NCBI RefSeq assembly: GCF_042683125.1
Contig: NZ_JBHUIY010000003.1
Span: 124,001-188,000 of the forward strand
From: Phaeospirillum tilakii
GTDB lineage: Bacteria; Pseudomonadota; Alphaproteobacteria; Rhodospirillales; Magnetospirillaceae
DNA: 64,000 nt
Direction of reading: 5' to 3'
The notes below the pieces were generated by a model. It did not search any database, had not been told where the DNA came from, and saw nothing but the letters and a program-made list of their open reading frames with translations. The position numbers were made by a program, and so were the translations under genes. Below are positions 8,109 through 16,065 of this stretch, piece by piece. Within the stretch, counting starts at the first letter, position 1. Each line of letters opens with the position of its first letter.

Positions 8109-9869
8109 ATGTGCGGCCTGGTCGCCCTGTTCGCCGCCGCCGGCGCCCCCCCGGTCGATCCGGCCGAATTGCTGGCGATCCGCGACCGGATGACGGCGCG
8201 CGGTCCCGATGGCGCCGGCAGCTGGCTCAGCCCCGACCGCCGGGTCGGGCTCGGTCACCGCCGCCTGTCGATCATCGATCCCAGCCCGACCGGCGCCCAG
8301 CCGATGGCCAGCGCCGACGGGACGATGAAGGTGGTCTTCAACGGCGAGATCTACAATTACCGCGCCCTGCGCGCCGGGCTGGAGGCCGAAGGCGTCCGCT
8401 TCCGCTCCGGTTCCGACACCGAGGTGGTGGTCGAGCTGCTGCGCCGCTACGGCCCCGGGGTGCTGTCGTCGCTGCGCGGCATGTTCGCCCTGGTGGCGTG
8501 GGACGGGCGGGCGCGGCGGCTGATCGCCGCCCGCGACGGCCTCGGCATCAAGCCGCTCTACCTCGCCGAGGCCGGCGGCACGGTGCGGATCGCCTCCCAG
8601 GTCAAGGCGCTGCTGGCCGGCGGCCGGATCGACACCAGCCCCGACCCGGCCGGCCATGCCGGCTTCTTCCTGTGGGGCCATGTCCCCGAGCCGTTCACCC
8701 TCTATCGCGGCATCCGCGCCCTCGCCCCCGGCGCTTGGGAAAGCTGGGACGCCGACGGCAGCCACCGCCACGGCCGTTTCTTCGACCTGACCGAAACCCT
8801 GCGCGGCGACGGCGGCGACGGCCCGGCGCCGACCCTGGCCGAGGCGCTGGCCGACAGTGTCGCCCATCACCTGATCGCCGACGTGCCGGTCGGGCTGTTC
8901 CTGTCGGCCGGACGGGATTCCGCCACCCTGTGCGCGCTGGCGGCGGCGCGGGCGCCGGGCCGGCTGGCGACGGTGACGCTCGGCTTCGACGAGTTCGCCG
9001 GCACCCCGGGCGATGAGGTGCCGCTGGCCGAGCAGGTCGCCGCCGCCTACGCCACCGATCATGTCACCGAGCGGATCCCGGCCGGCGATTTCGCCGAGGC
9101 CCGCGACCGCATCCTGGCCGACATGGACCAGCCCTCGATCGACGGGGTCAATGTCTGGCTGGTGGCCCGCGCCGCCGCCCGCCGGGGCCTCAAGGTCGCC
9201 CTGTCCGGCCTCGGCGGCGACGAGCTGTTCGCCGGCTACGACACCTTCCGCAAGGTGCCGCGTCTGGTGCGGCTGATGCGGCCACTGGCGGCGCTGCCCG
9301 GCCTCGGCGACGGGCTGGCCCGCCACGGCGCCGGCCTCGCCCGCCGCCTCGGCCGGCCCAAGGCCGCCGGGCTGATCGCCTGGGGCGGCAGCCTGCCCGA
9401 GGCCTATTTCCTGCGCCGCGCCTTGTTCCTGCCCGACGAACTGCCGGCGGTGATGGACCCCGACATGGCCCGCGCCGGGCTCGACCGCCTCGCCCTGCGC
9501 GAACGCCTCGCCGCCTGCGTCGCCGGCATCGACGATCCGCGCCGGGCGCTGTCCTGCCTGGAAATGGGCTGCTACATGCGCTCGCAATTGCTGCGCGACG
9601 CCGATTGGGCCGGAATGGCGCACGGAGTCGAAATCCGGGTACCGCTGGTCGATACCGCCCTGCTCGGCGCGGTGCTGCGGATCGGCGCCGCCAGCGGCCA
9701 GTTGCCGGACAAGGCGGCGATGGCCGCCTGCGCCGCCCCGCCGCTGCCGGCGGCGCTGCTGACCCGGCCCAAGACCGGCTTCTCGGTGCCGGTGGCGCGC
9801 TGGCTGGGCGAATCCTCGCTGCGCGGCTGGGCCGGACGGGTCCACCGCGCCCAGGTCGCCGCGTCATGA
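8109..9869 (+). CDS. Asparagine synthase (glutamine-hydrolysing) family amidotransferase
   Basis: Two-domain protein of 586 residues. The N-terminal class II glutaminase domain has Cys2 after the initiator (MCGLVALF), RLSIIDPSPTGAQPM, FNGEIYNY and SGSDTEVV. The C-terminal ATP-pyrophosphatase domain has its PPi loop as LSAGRDSA near 265 where the usual form is SGGxDSS, and later GLGGDELFAGY. Paralogues in polysaccharide clusters amidate sugars or uronic acids rather than make asparagine. Its position between a nucleotide-sugar dehydratase and a deacetylase supports that role (inference). It overlaps the next gene by ATGA. Confidence 0.85.
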   Translation: MCGLVALFAAAGAPPVDPAELLAIRDRMTARGPDGAGSWLSPDRRVGLGHRRLSIIDPSPTGAQPMASADGTMKVVFNGEIYNYRALRAGLEAEGVRFRSGSDTEVVVELLRRYGPGVLSSLRGMFALVAWDGRARRLIAARDGLGIKPLYLAEAGGTVRIASQVKALLAGGRIDTSPDPAGHAGFFLWGHVPEPFTLYRGIRALAPGAWESWDADGSHRHGRFFDLTETLRGDGGDGPAPTLAEALADSVAHHLIADVPVGLFLSAGRDSATLCALAAARAPGRLATVTLGFDEFAGTPGDEVPLAEQVAAAYATDHVTERIPAGDFAEARDRILADMDQPSIDGVNVWLVARAAARRGLKVALSGLGGDELFAGYDTFRKVPRLVRLMRPLAALPGLGDGLARHGAGLARRLGRPKAAGLIAWGGSLPEAYFLRRALFLPDELPAVMDPDMARAGLDRLALRERLAACVAGIDDPRRALSCLEMGCYMRSQLLRDADWAGMAHGVEIRVPLVDTALLGAVLRIGAASGQLPDKAAMAACAAPPLPAALLTRPKTGFSVPVARWLGESSLRGWAGRVHRAQVAAS

Positions 9870-10681
9870 GCCGGCGCGACCGCCTCGCCGCGCTGATCCT
9901 GCCGGAAGTCCGGCTGTGGCGCCGGCTCGCGCCCGGCGGCTTCCGCATCCTGCTGCTGCACGACGTGCCGCCGGCCCAGCGCCCGGTGCTGGCGCGGATC
10001 CTCGGTGATCTCGCCGCCGCCGGCCGTCTGATCGGCCCGGCCGAGGCCGAAACGCTGCTTGACGGTGCCGCGCCGCCGCCCGGCCCGCCGCCGCTGCTGG
10101 TCAGCTTCGATGACGGCTTCGCCTCCAACCGAATCGTCGCCGAGTCGATCCTGGCGCCGCTGGGGATCCGGGCGCTGCTGTTCGTTTGCCCCGGCCTGAT
10201 CGAGCTGGCCCCGGCCGAACAGGCGGCCGCCGTCGCCGCCAACGTCCTGCGCGGCCAGCGCCCCGCGCCCGAGCCGCTGCTGGGCTGGGACGAGCTCGCC
10301 GCCCTGGCCGCCGCCGGACACGTCATCGCCAACCATACCCTGACCCATCCCCGCCTCGCCGGCCTGTCCCCCGCCCGCCTCGCCGACGAGATCGGCGGCG
10401 GCGCCGACCTGCTGGCCCGCCGGCTCGGCCCCAGCGCGTGGTTCGCCTTTCCGTTCGGCGATGTCGGTTCGATCGATTCCGCCGCTTTCGCCGAGATCGG
10501 CCGCCATCACCGCTTCTGCCGCTCCGGCGTGCGCGGCGGCAATGACGCGACCACCCCGAAGCTGGCGCTGCGGGCCGACCATCTCGACCTCGCCGCCGCC
10601 CCGGCCTGGCAGGCGCTGACCCTGGCCGGCGGGCTTGATCCGGCCTATCGCGCGGCGCGGAAGCGGCTCGATCGCCTGTGA
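9866..10681 (+). CDS. Polysaccharide deacetylase family protein (NodB-like)
   Basis: A 271-residue carbohydrate esterase family 4-type protein. Visible motifs are LLHDVP, the metal/catalytic SFDDGF at about 80-85, NHTLTHPRLAGLS with the two histidines of the second motif, and AFPFGDVGSID. No signal peptide is evident, which suggests a cytoplasmic or membrane-associated substrate, as in O-antigen-type modification operons. It is the last gene of the three-gene unit, translationally coupled to the amidotransferase, and is followed immediately by a family A repeat. Confidence 0.87.
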   Translation: MSRRDRLAALILPEVRLWRRLAPGGFRILLLHDVPPAQRPVLARILGDLAAAGRLIGPAEAETLLDGAAPPPGPPPLLVSFDDGFASNRIVAESILAPLGIRALLFVCPGLIELAPAEQAAAVAANVLRGQRPAPEPLLGWDELAALAAAGHVIANHTLTHPRLAGLSPARLADEIGGGADLLARRLGPSAWFAFPFGDVGSIDSAAFAEIGRHHRFCRSGVRGGNDATTPKLALRADHLDLAAAPAWQALTLAGGLDPAYRAARKRLDRL

Positions 10682-10682
10682 T

Positions 10683-10845
10683 GTGGGCTCCGCCCACACC
10701 CGCCAAGGGCCGCCAGGCCCTTGGATCCCTTTCCCTGTCCTTCGCGCGGCAAACGCCCGCGCCCAAGCTGACCGGCCTTTCCGTGCCCGACCATCAATGG
10801 GTTCCAAGGGCCGTGCGGCCCTTGGCGGGTGCGGGCAGAGCCCGC
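10683..10845. repeat. Inverted pair of family A repeats, one in long form
   Basis: Forward copy 10683-10729 has GTGGGC/GCCCAC and CCAAGGGCC/GGCCCTTGG arms. The reverse copy is the long form (10752-10845): about 54 bases of conserved flank, then the two hairpins. The long form matches 21376-21469 with five differences in 94 bases. The pair fills most of the 280-base gap before bamD. Confidence 0.85.
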
Positions 10846-10916
10846 GCGTCTCGCCCCGACAAATCAAGGCGTTAGCGGATTCACGCGCCGATGGCTCTTC
10901 CCCCTCCGCGCGGTCA

Positions 10917-10925
10917 TGCTATAGT
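10917..10925 (+). promoter_or_regulatory. Candidate extended -10 promoter element of bamD
   Basis: TGCTATAGT matches an extended -10 (TG-C-TATAGT) 37 bases before the bamD ATG. No good -35 hexamer is seen, as is common with extended -10 promoters. It lies just beyond the repeat pair. Confidence 0.35.
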
Positions 10926-10961
10926 TCGCCGCCGCCTTTTCCCCACCGCCGCCGAGTGTCC

Positions 10962-11891
10962 ATGCGCCCTGTATCCGCCTCCGCTCCGCCCGCGCGCTTC
11001 ATCGGTCGGCCGCTCTGTGCCGCGATCGGGCTCGGCCTGCTGTTCGCCGTCGCCGCCTGCGCCGAAAAGAAGGAGGAGTACGTCGAGAAGCCGGTCGAGG
11101 AGTTGTACAACAACGCCATGGACCTGATGGACAAGGACGAGTACCAGCGGGCGGCGAAGCAGTTCGACGAGGTCGATCGCCAGCATCCCTACTCGGCCTG
11201 GGCGACCAAGGCGCAGTTGATGGCGGCCTATGCGCTGTATGCCCGCAACAAATACGATGACGCCCTGCCCGCGCTCGACCGCTTCATCCAGCTTCACCCG
11301 GGCAACAAGGATGCCGGCTACGCCTATTATCTGAAGGCGCTGTGCTATTACGAGCAGATCACCGACGTCGGCCGCGACCAGAAAATGACCGAGCAGGCGC
11401 TGAAATCGTTGCAGGAAGTGGTCGATCGCTTCCCCAGCAGCGTCTATGCCCGCGATTCGCGGCTCAAGATCGACCTCGCCCGCGACCACATGGCCGGCAA
11501 GGAAATGGCGATCGGGCGCTATTACCTCGACACCAAGCAATATCTCGCCGCGCTCAACCGCTTCAAGCTGGTGACCGAGCAGTACCAGACCACCAGCCAC
11601 GTCCCCGAGGCGCTGCACCGGATGGTCGAGATCTACACCATCCTCGGCCTCGACGCCGAGGCGCAGCGCAGCGCCGCGGTGCTGGGCCACAATTTCCCCG
11701 GCTCCGACTGGTACCAGGACAGCTACGCCATCGCCGCCCATGGCGATTTCGACCCGTCGAAGCGGCGCCAGGATCTGTCCTGGTACAATTTCTGGTCGGA
11801 CCGCCCGACCACCAAGGCGCCGCCACCGCCCACCGCCGACGATCCGGCCAAGACCAGCGGCGGCTGGTTCAACTGGGCCAAGTTCTGGTAA
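10962..11891 (+). CDS. bamD: Outer membrane protein assembly factor BamD
   Basis: Essential lipoprotein of the BAM complex that inserts beta-barrel proteins in the outer membrane. The 309 residues start with a lipoprotein signal peptide ending in the lipobox VAAC (mature cysteine near 35), followed by TPR-like repeats: EELYNNAMDLMDKDEYQRAA, then QFDEVDRQHPYSAWATKAQL, with the typical YDDALPALDRFIQLHPGN and YYLKALCYYEQI. The ATG at 10962 places the signal peptide correctly. It is followed 4 bases later by recN, an order common in Alphaproteobacteria. Confidence 0.95.
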   Translation: MRPVSASAPPARFIGRPLCAAIGLGLLFAVAACAEKKEEYVEKPVEELYNNAMDLMDKDEYQRAAKQFDEVDRQHPYSAWATKAQLMAAYALYARNKYDDALPALDRFIQLHPGNKDAGYAYYLKALCYYEQITDVGRDQKMTEQALKSLQEVVDRFPSSVYARDSRLKIDLARDHMAGKEMAIGRYYLDTKQYLAALNRFKLVTEQYQTTSHVPEALHRMVEIYTILGLDAEAQRSAAVLGHNFPGSDWYQDSYAIAAHGDFDPSKRRQDLSWYNFWSDRPTTKAPPPPTADDPAKTSGGWFNWAKFW

Positions 11892-11895
11892 GGCG

Positions 11896-13560
11896 ATGCT
11901 GGCGTCGCTCGCCATTCGCGACATCGTCCTGATCGAGCGCCTCGATCTGACCCTGGCGCCCGGTCTGGCGGTGTTCACCGGCGAAACCGGCGCCGGCAAG
12001 TCGATCCTGCTCGATTCGCTCGGGCTCGCGCTGGGAGCGCGGGCCGAGGCCGGGCTGGTGCGCCACGGCGCCGCCCAGGGCTCGGTGATCGCCGCCTTCG
12101 ACCTGCCGCCCGACCATCCCGCCCGCGCCTCGCTGGCCGAAGCCGGGCTCGGCGGCGATGACGGCCTGCTGCTGCGCCGGGTGGTCACCGCCGATGGCCG
12201 CTCCCGCGCCTTCCTCAACGACCAGCCGGTCAGCCTCGCTTTGCTGCGGCGGATCGCCGGGCAATTGGTCGAGATCCATGGCCAGTTCGAAAGCCACGGC
12301 CTGCTCGACCCCACCACCCATCTCGGCGTGCTCGACGCCTTCGCCGGGCTCGGCGCCAGCCGTGCCGCCGTCACCACCGCCTGGGAAGCCTGGCGCGCCG
12401 CCAGCGCCGCCCGGGCCGAGGCCGAGGCCAGCCAGGCCCAGGCCCGCGCCGAGGAGGAAACGCTGCGGGCGGTGGTCGAGGATCTCGCCACGCTCGATCC
12501 CCGCCCGGGCGAGGAAGCCGAACTGGCCCGCGACCGCACCCTGCTGATGCAGGGCGAAAAGCTGGTCGAGGCGATGAACGCCGCCCAGGCCGCCCTGGTG
12601 CGCAACGGCGATGTCGAGGCCAGCCTGCGCGCCGCCCGCCGCGCCCTGGAACGGGTGGCGGAACGGGCCGAGGGCCGGCTCGATGCGGTGATCGCCGCCC
12701 TCGACCGCGCCGAGATCGAAGCGGCCGAGGCGGTCACCGCGCTGGAACGGGCCTCGACCGGGCTCGACCTCGACCCGCGCCGGCTGGAAACGGTCGAGGA
12801 ACGCCTGTTCGCCCTGCGCGGCGCGGCCCGGCGCCATGGCGTCGCGGTCGATGACCTGTCCGAACTGCGCCAGCGTCTCTCCGCCCGGCTCGACCAGCTG
12901 GAGGATGGCGGCAGCAGCCTCGCCCGCCTCGCCGCCGCCGAGGAGCAGGCCCGCGCCGCCTATCTGACCGCCGCCCGCGCTTTGTCCAAGGCCCGCGCCA
13001 AGGCCGCGCGCGGCCTCGACAAGGCGGTAGCGGCCGAACTGCCGCCGCTCAAGCTCGAAAAAGCCACCTTCCGCACCCGGGTGGTGGCCGAGGAGGAACG
13101 CGGCTGGGGGCCCGACGGGCTCGACGCGGTGACGTTCGAGGTGGCGACCAATCCCGGCAGCCCGCCCGGACCGCTGGCCCGCATCGCCTCCGGCGGCGAA
13201 CTGGCGCGGTTCATGCTGGCGCTGAAGGTGGTGCTGGCGCGCGGCGCGCCCACCGCCACCATCGTGTTCGACGAGGTCGATGCCGGCATCGGCGGCGCGG
13301 TGGCGGCGGCGGTGGGCGAACGCCTCGCCCGGTTGGCCACCGATCTTCAGGTGCTGGTGGTGACCCATTCGCCCCAGGTCGCGGCACGCGGCCAGCACCA
13401 TTTCCGCGTCGCCAAGCACAGCCGGGGCGCCGTCACCGTCACCGGGGTCGAACCGCTGGCGGCCGCGGACCGGCGCGAGGAGATCGCCCGCATGCTGGCC
13501 GGCGAAACCGTTACCGATCCCGCCCGCGCCGCCGCCGAAGCCCTGCTGGCGGCACGGTAG
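11896..13560 (+). CDS. recN: DNA repair protein RecN
   Basis: SMC-like ATPase for double-strand-break repair. In 554 residues it shows N-terminal Walker A GETGAGKS at 29-36, LVEIHGQFESHGLLD, a long alanine/glutamate-rich coiled-coil middle (about 150-370), the ABC signature ASGGELARFMLALK and Walker B TIVFDEVDAGIGG, then VTHSPQVAARGQHHF. Length is in the family range. It begins 4 bases after the bamD stop and is likely cotranscribed with it. No LexA-type operator is evident in the short gap. Confidence 0.96.
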   Translation: MLASLAIRDIVLIERLDLTLAPGLAVFTGETGAGKSILLDSLGLALGARAEAGLVRHGAAQGSVIAAFDLPPDHPARASLAEAGLGGDDGLLLRRVVTADGRSRAFLNDQPVSLALLRRIAGQLVEIHGQFESHGLLDPTTHLGVLDAFAGLGASRAAVTTAWEAWRAASAARAEAEASQAQARAEEETLRAVVEDLATLDPRPGEEAELARDRTLLMQGEKLVEAMNAAQAALVRNGDVEASLRAARRALERVAERAEGRLDAVIAALDRAEIEAAEAVTALERASTGLDLDPRRLETVEERLFALRGAARRHGVAVDDLSELRQRLSARLDQLEDGGSSLARLAAAEEQARAAYLTAARALSKARAKAARGLDKAVAAELPPLKLEKATFRTRVVAEEERGWGPDGLDAVTFEVATNPGSPPGPLARIASGGELARFMLALKVVLARGAPTATIVFDEVDAGIGGAVAAAVGERLARLATDLQVLVVTHSPQVAARGQHHFRVAKHSRGAVTVTGVEPLAAADRREEIARMLAGETVTDPARAAAEALLAAR

Positions 13561-13611
13561 CGCGCGGGCTCTGCCCGCGACCCGCCGGGGCGATGCCCCG
13601 GACCCCCTTTG
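13561..13611. repeat. Family B double-hairpin repeat (reverse)
   Basis: GCGGGC-TCT-GCCCGC, then CCGGGGC-GAT-GCCCCGG and ACCCCC followed by TTTGTTTTC. It lies directly after the recN stop and could serve as its transcript terminator, since a short T-rich tract follows in the recN direction. Confidence 0.65.
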
Positions 13612-13681
13612 TTTTCATCGTCTGCTTGCGGGAGGGGGGGATCGGGTCCCGGCTAGGGCCTGTCGGCACCGGCCGGCGGCT

Positions 13682-13936
13682 TCAGGACGCGCCGTGGGAC
13701 TCGTCCTTGCGTTCGACGTGCAGATGGAAGCAGGACAGGCACCACAGCACCGGCGCCACCACCCGTTCACGGCTGACCCGGTGCGGGGTCTTGCGGCCGC
13801 ATTCCGGGCAGTGGACATGTTCGATGCCATCGGGGGCCAATGCCGAGGCGGGGGCCGGGCCGGGGGTGGGGAAGGCGGAGGTGGAAACGCTGACCATGGG
13901 AACCGTTCGTGTCAAATCGTTGGTCGTGGCGGACAT
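13682..13936 (-). CDS. Small zinc-ribbon protein
   Basis: An 84-residue protein whose C-terminal half holds two CxxC knuckles: CPECGRKTPHR and, about 20 residues later, LWCLSCFHLHV. This suggests a zinc ribbon as in small nucleic-acid-binding or assembly proteins. The N-terminal half is proline/alanine-rich and probably disordered. The ATG at 13936 (MSATTNDLTRTVPM) is preceded by a weak GGGGTGGG; an internal ATG at 13897 would still keep the ribbon. Function unknown. It lies downstream of rho on the same strand, beyond the rho terminator. Confidence 0.6.
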   Translation of the reverse strand: MSATTNDLTRTVPMVSVSTSAFPTPGPAPASALAPDGIEHVHCPECGRKTPHRVSRERVVAPVLWCLSCFHLHVERKDESHGAS

Positions 13937-14050
13937 ATAGGCCCACCCCGGCGCATTTTCATGCCCGGTGGTGTGAAATTTTTTGGCTGTGAAGGAAATC
14001 TTCCAGGGACCTGGCCTGGACCGGGTGGCGGCGGCCGCCACAAAAGCCGA

Positions 14051-14082
14051 GGGAGGAAAGCCGCCATGGCGGCTCTCCTCCC
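14051..14082 (-). terminator. Rho-independent-like terminator after rho
   Basis: The interrupted stem GGGAGG...AGCCGCC-AT-GGCGGCT...CCTCCC lies 14 bases past the rho stop codon. On the minus strand a TCGGCTTTTG tract follows. The stem is strong and the T-tract short, so termination is likely but not certain. Confidence 0.55.
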
Positions 14083-14096
14083 GGCCGGAAACAGGA

Positions 14097-15353
14097 TCAG
14101 GAATTCATCGCGTCGAAGAAATCGGCGTTGTTCTTCGAGTGCTTCAGCTTGTCGACCAGGAATTCCATCGCATCGACCACGCCCATCGGCATCAGGATGC
14201 GGCGCAGCACCCACATCTTCGACAGGATGCCCTTCTCGACCAGCAATTCTTCCTTGCGGGTGCCCGACTTGGTGATGTCGATCGCCGGGAAGGTCCGCTT
14301 GTCGCTCAGCTTGCGGTCGAGGATAATTTCCGAATTGCCGGTGCCCTTGAACTCTTCGAAGATCACCTCGTCCATGCGCGAGCCGGTATCGATCAGGGCG
14401 GTGGCGATGATCGACAGCGAGCCACCCTCTTCGATGTTGCGGGCGGCACCGAAGAAACGCTTCGGCCGTTGCAGGGCGTTGGCATCGACACCGCCGGTCA
14501 GCACCTTGCCCGAGCTGGGCACCACGGTGTTGTAGGCGCGGGCAAGGCGGGTGATCGAATCGAGCAGGATCACCACGTCGCGCTTGTGTTCGACCAGCCG
14601 CTTGGCCTTCTCCAGCACCATTTCGGTGACCTGGACGTGGCGCGAGGCCGGCTCGTCGAAGGTCGAGCTGATCACCTCGCCCTTGACCGACCGCGCCATG
14701 TCGGTGACTTCCTCGGGGCGCTCGTCGATCAGCAGGACGATCAGATAGACTTCGGGGTGATTGGCGGAAATGGCGTGGGCCATGTTCTGCAACATCACCG
14801 TCTTGCCGGTGCGCGGCGGGGCGACGATCAGGGCGCGCTGGCCCTTGCCGATCGGCGCGACCAGATCGATCACCCGGGTGGTGAGATCCTTCTTGGTCGG
14901 ATCGTCGATCTCGAGCCGCAGCTTCTCTTCCGGATAAAGCGGGGTCAGATTGTCGAAATTGATCCGGTGCCGCACGTTTTCCGGCGGCTCGAAATTGATC
15001 GAATTGACCTTGAGCAGCGCGAAATAGCGTTCGCCGTCCTTGGGCGAGCGGATCTGGCCCTCGACGGTGTCGCCGGTGCGCAGGCCGAAGCGGCGCACCT
15101 GGCTCGGGCTGACATAGATGTCATCGGGACCCGGCAGATAATTCGCTTCCGGGCTGCGCAGAAAACCGAATCCGTCCTGAAGAATCTCCAGCACGCCGTC
15201 GCCGTAGATCGGGGTGTCGTTGTCGGCGAGCTGCTTGAGGATCGCGAACATCATGTCCTGCTTGCGCAGGGTGCTGGCGTTCTCGATCTCGAGCTCCTCG
15301 GCAAACGCCAACAGCTCGGCGGGAGACTTCTTTTTCAGGTCCTGAAGATGCAT
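14097..15353 (-). CDS. rho: Transcription termination factor Rho
   Basis: Hexameric RNA-dependent ATPase that ends transcription. The 418 residues match the standard length: N-terminal SAP-like helical region MHLQDLKKKSPAELLAFAEE, the cold-shock RNA-binding domain with DGFGFLRSPEANYLPGPDDI, then the ATPase core with Walker A APPRTGKT at 178-185, LIDERPEEVTDMARSV, Walker B VVILLDSITRLARAYN and the Q/R-loop region GTGNSEIILDRKLSDKR. The ATG at 15353 is 174 bases downstream of a good promoter. Closeness to hemE and the origin is conserved in Alphaproteobacteria. Confidence 0.98.
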   Translation of the reverse strand: MHLQDLKKKSPAELLAFAEELEIENASTLRKQDMMFAILKQLADNDTPIYGDGVLEILQDGFGFLRSPEANYLPGPDDIYVSPSQVRRFGLRTGDTVEGQIRSPKDGERYFALLKVNSINFEPPENVRHRINFDNLTPLYPEEKLRLEIDDPTKKDLTTRVIDLVAPIGKGQRALIVAPPRTGKTVMLQNMAHAISANHPEVYLIVLLIDERPEEVTDMARSVKGEVISSTFDEPASRHVQVTEMVLEKAKRLVEHKRDVVILLDSITRLARAYNTVVPSSGKVLTGGVDANALQRPKRFFGAARNIEEGGSLSIIATALIDTGSRMDEVIFEEFKGTGNSEIILDRKLSDKRTFPAIDITKSGTRKEELLVEKGILSKMWVLRRILMPMGVVDAMEFLVDKLKHSKNNADFFDAMNS

Positions 15354-15526
15354 CGAATCAGTATCCGTTCAAATGCCTTGGAGCGGATCGGCATCGGTCC
15401 GAGAAGAAGGGCGGACAGGATGGGTCTCGGGCCGGGAAGCCGGAAGCTGGGCCGGTCGGATCCGGCAAGGGGCGGGACGGGTAGGAAAAGGCCGGGGCGG
15501 ATAAGCGAGCCCGGGCGCTGGCTCAT

Positions 15527-15555
15527 CCTTTAGCTAAACGCCGCCCGTCTGTCAA
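15527..15555 (-). promoter_or_regulatory. Candidate rho promoter
   Basis: On the minus strand a perfect TTGACA (15555-15550) is followed after 17 bases by TAAAGG (15532-15527), a moderate -10. It would give a leader of about 170 bases before rho, consistent with the long leaders through which rho is autoregulated in other bacteria (inference). Confidence 0.45.
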
Positions 15556-15627
15556 ATCCGATGTGGCGGCTCGGCGGGGCGGCGCGCGGGGGCCGGGGCG
15601 GCTGGCCCCGGCCCGGCCGGCGGATCC

Positions 15628-16065
15628 CTACCAGGGTTTGACGATCACCATGATGACGATGACGATCATCAGCAGCGTCGGCACCTCGTTGAGAACGCGG
15701 AAGAACTTCTCCGGCCGGGTGTTGCGGTCGGCGGCGAAATCGTTCTTGCAGCGGATCAGGAACAGGTGCGACGCGGTCATCGCCACCACCATCGCCAGTT
15801 TGACGTGAAACCACGGCTGGCTGAACATGCCGTACTCGATCGCGATCCACAGGCCGAGCACCCAGCTCACCACCATCGCCGGCGTCATGATCGCCTTCAG
15901 CAGGCGGCGTTCCATGATCTTGAACTTCTCCGAAGCCTCGGAGCCCTTCTCGACCTGGGTGTGATAGACGAACAGGCGGGGCAGATAGAGCATCCCCGCC
16001 ATCCACGACAGCACGGCGATGACGTGGATCGACTTGACCCACAGATAGGCTTGACCGCTCAGCAT
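15628..16065 (-). CDS. hemJ: Protoporphyrinogen IX oxidase HemJ
   Basis: Membrane protein that oxidises protoporphyrinogen IX to protoporphyrin IX, the step before ferrochelatase. The 145 residues have four hydrophobic helices and the conserved pattern KSIHVIAVLSWMAGMLYLPR with the functional histidine, LFVYH, and PWFHVKLAMV. It overlaps the 3' end of hemH by 7 bases and completes a hemE-hemH-hemJ operon. No hemG or hemY is present locally. Confidence 0.93.
   Translation of the reverse strand: MLSGQAYLWVKSIHVIAVLSWMAGMLYLPRLFVYHTQVEKGSEASEKFKIMERRLLKAIMTPAMVVSWVLGLWIAIEYGMFSQPWFHVKLAMVVAMTASHLFLIRCKNDFAADRNTRPEKFFRVLNEVPTLLMIVIVIMVIVKPW

Noticed and set aside
5889..9845. A 1318-codon open frame on the minus strand opposite the dehydratase and amidotransferase genes
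   Set aside because: It mirrors the codon structure of well-supported plus-strand genes, contains no domain, and joins the pap frame by chance. Long antisense frames are expected at this GC content.
15797..15812. Third parS-like sequence AGTTTGACGTGAAACC in hemJ
   Set aside because: Only 13 of 16 matches, not palindromic on the left side, and fully explained by the conserved HemJ residues F-H-V-K-L.
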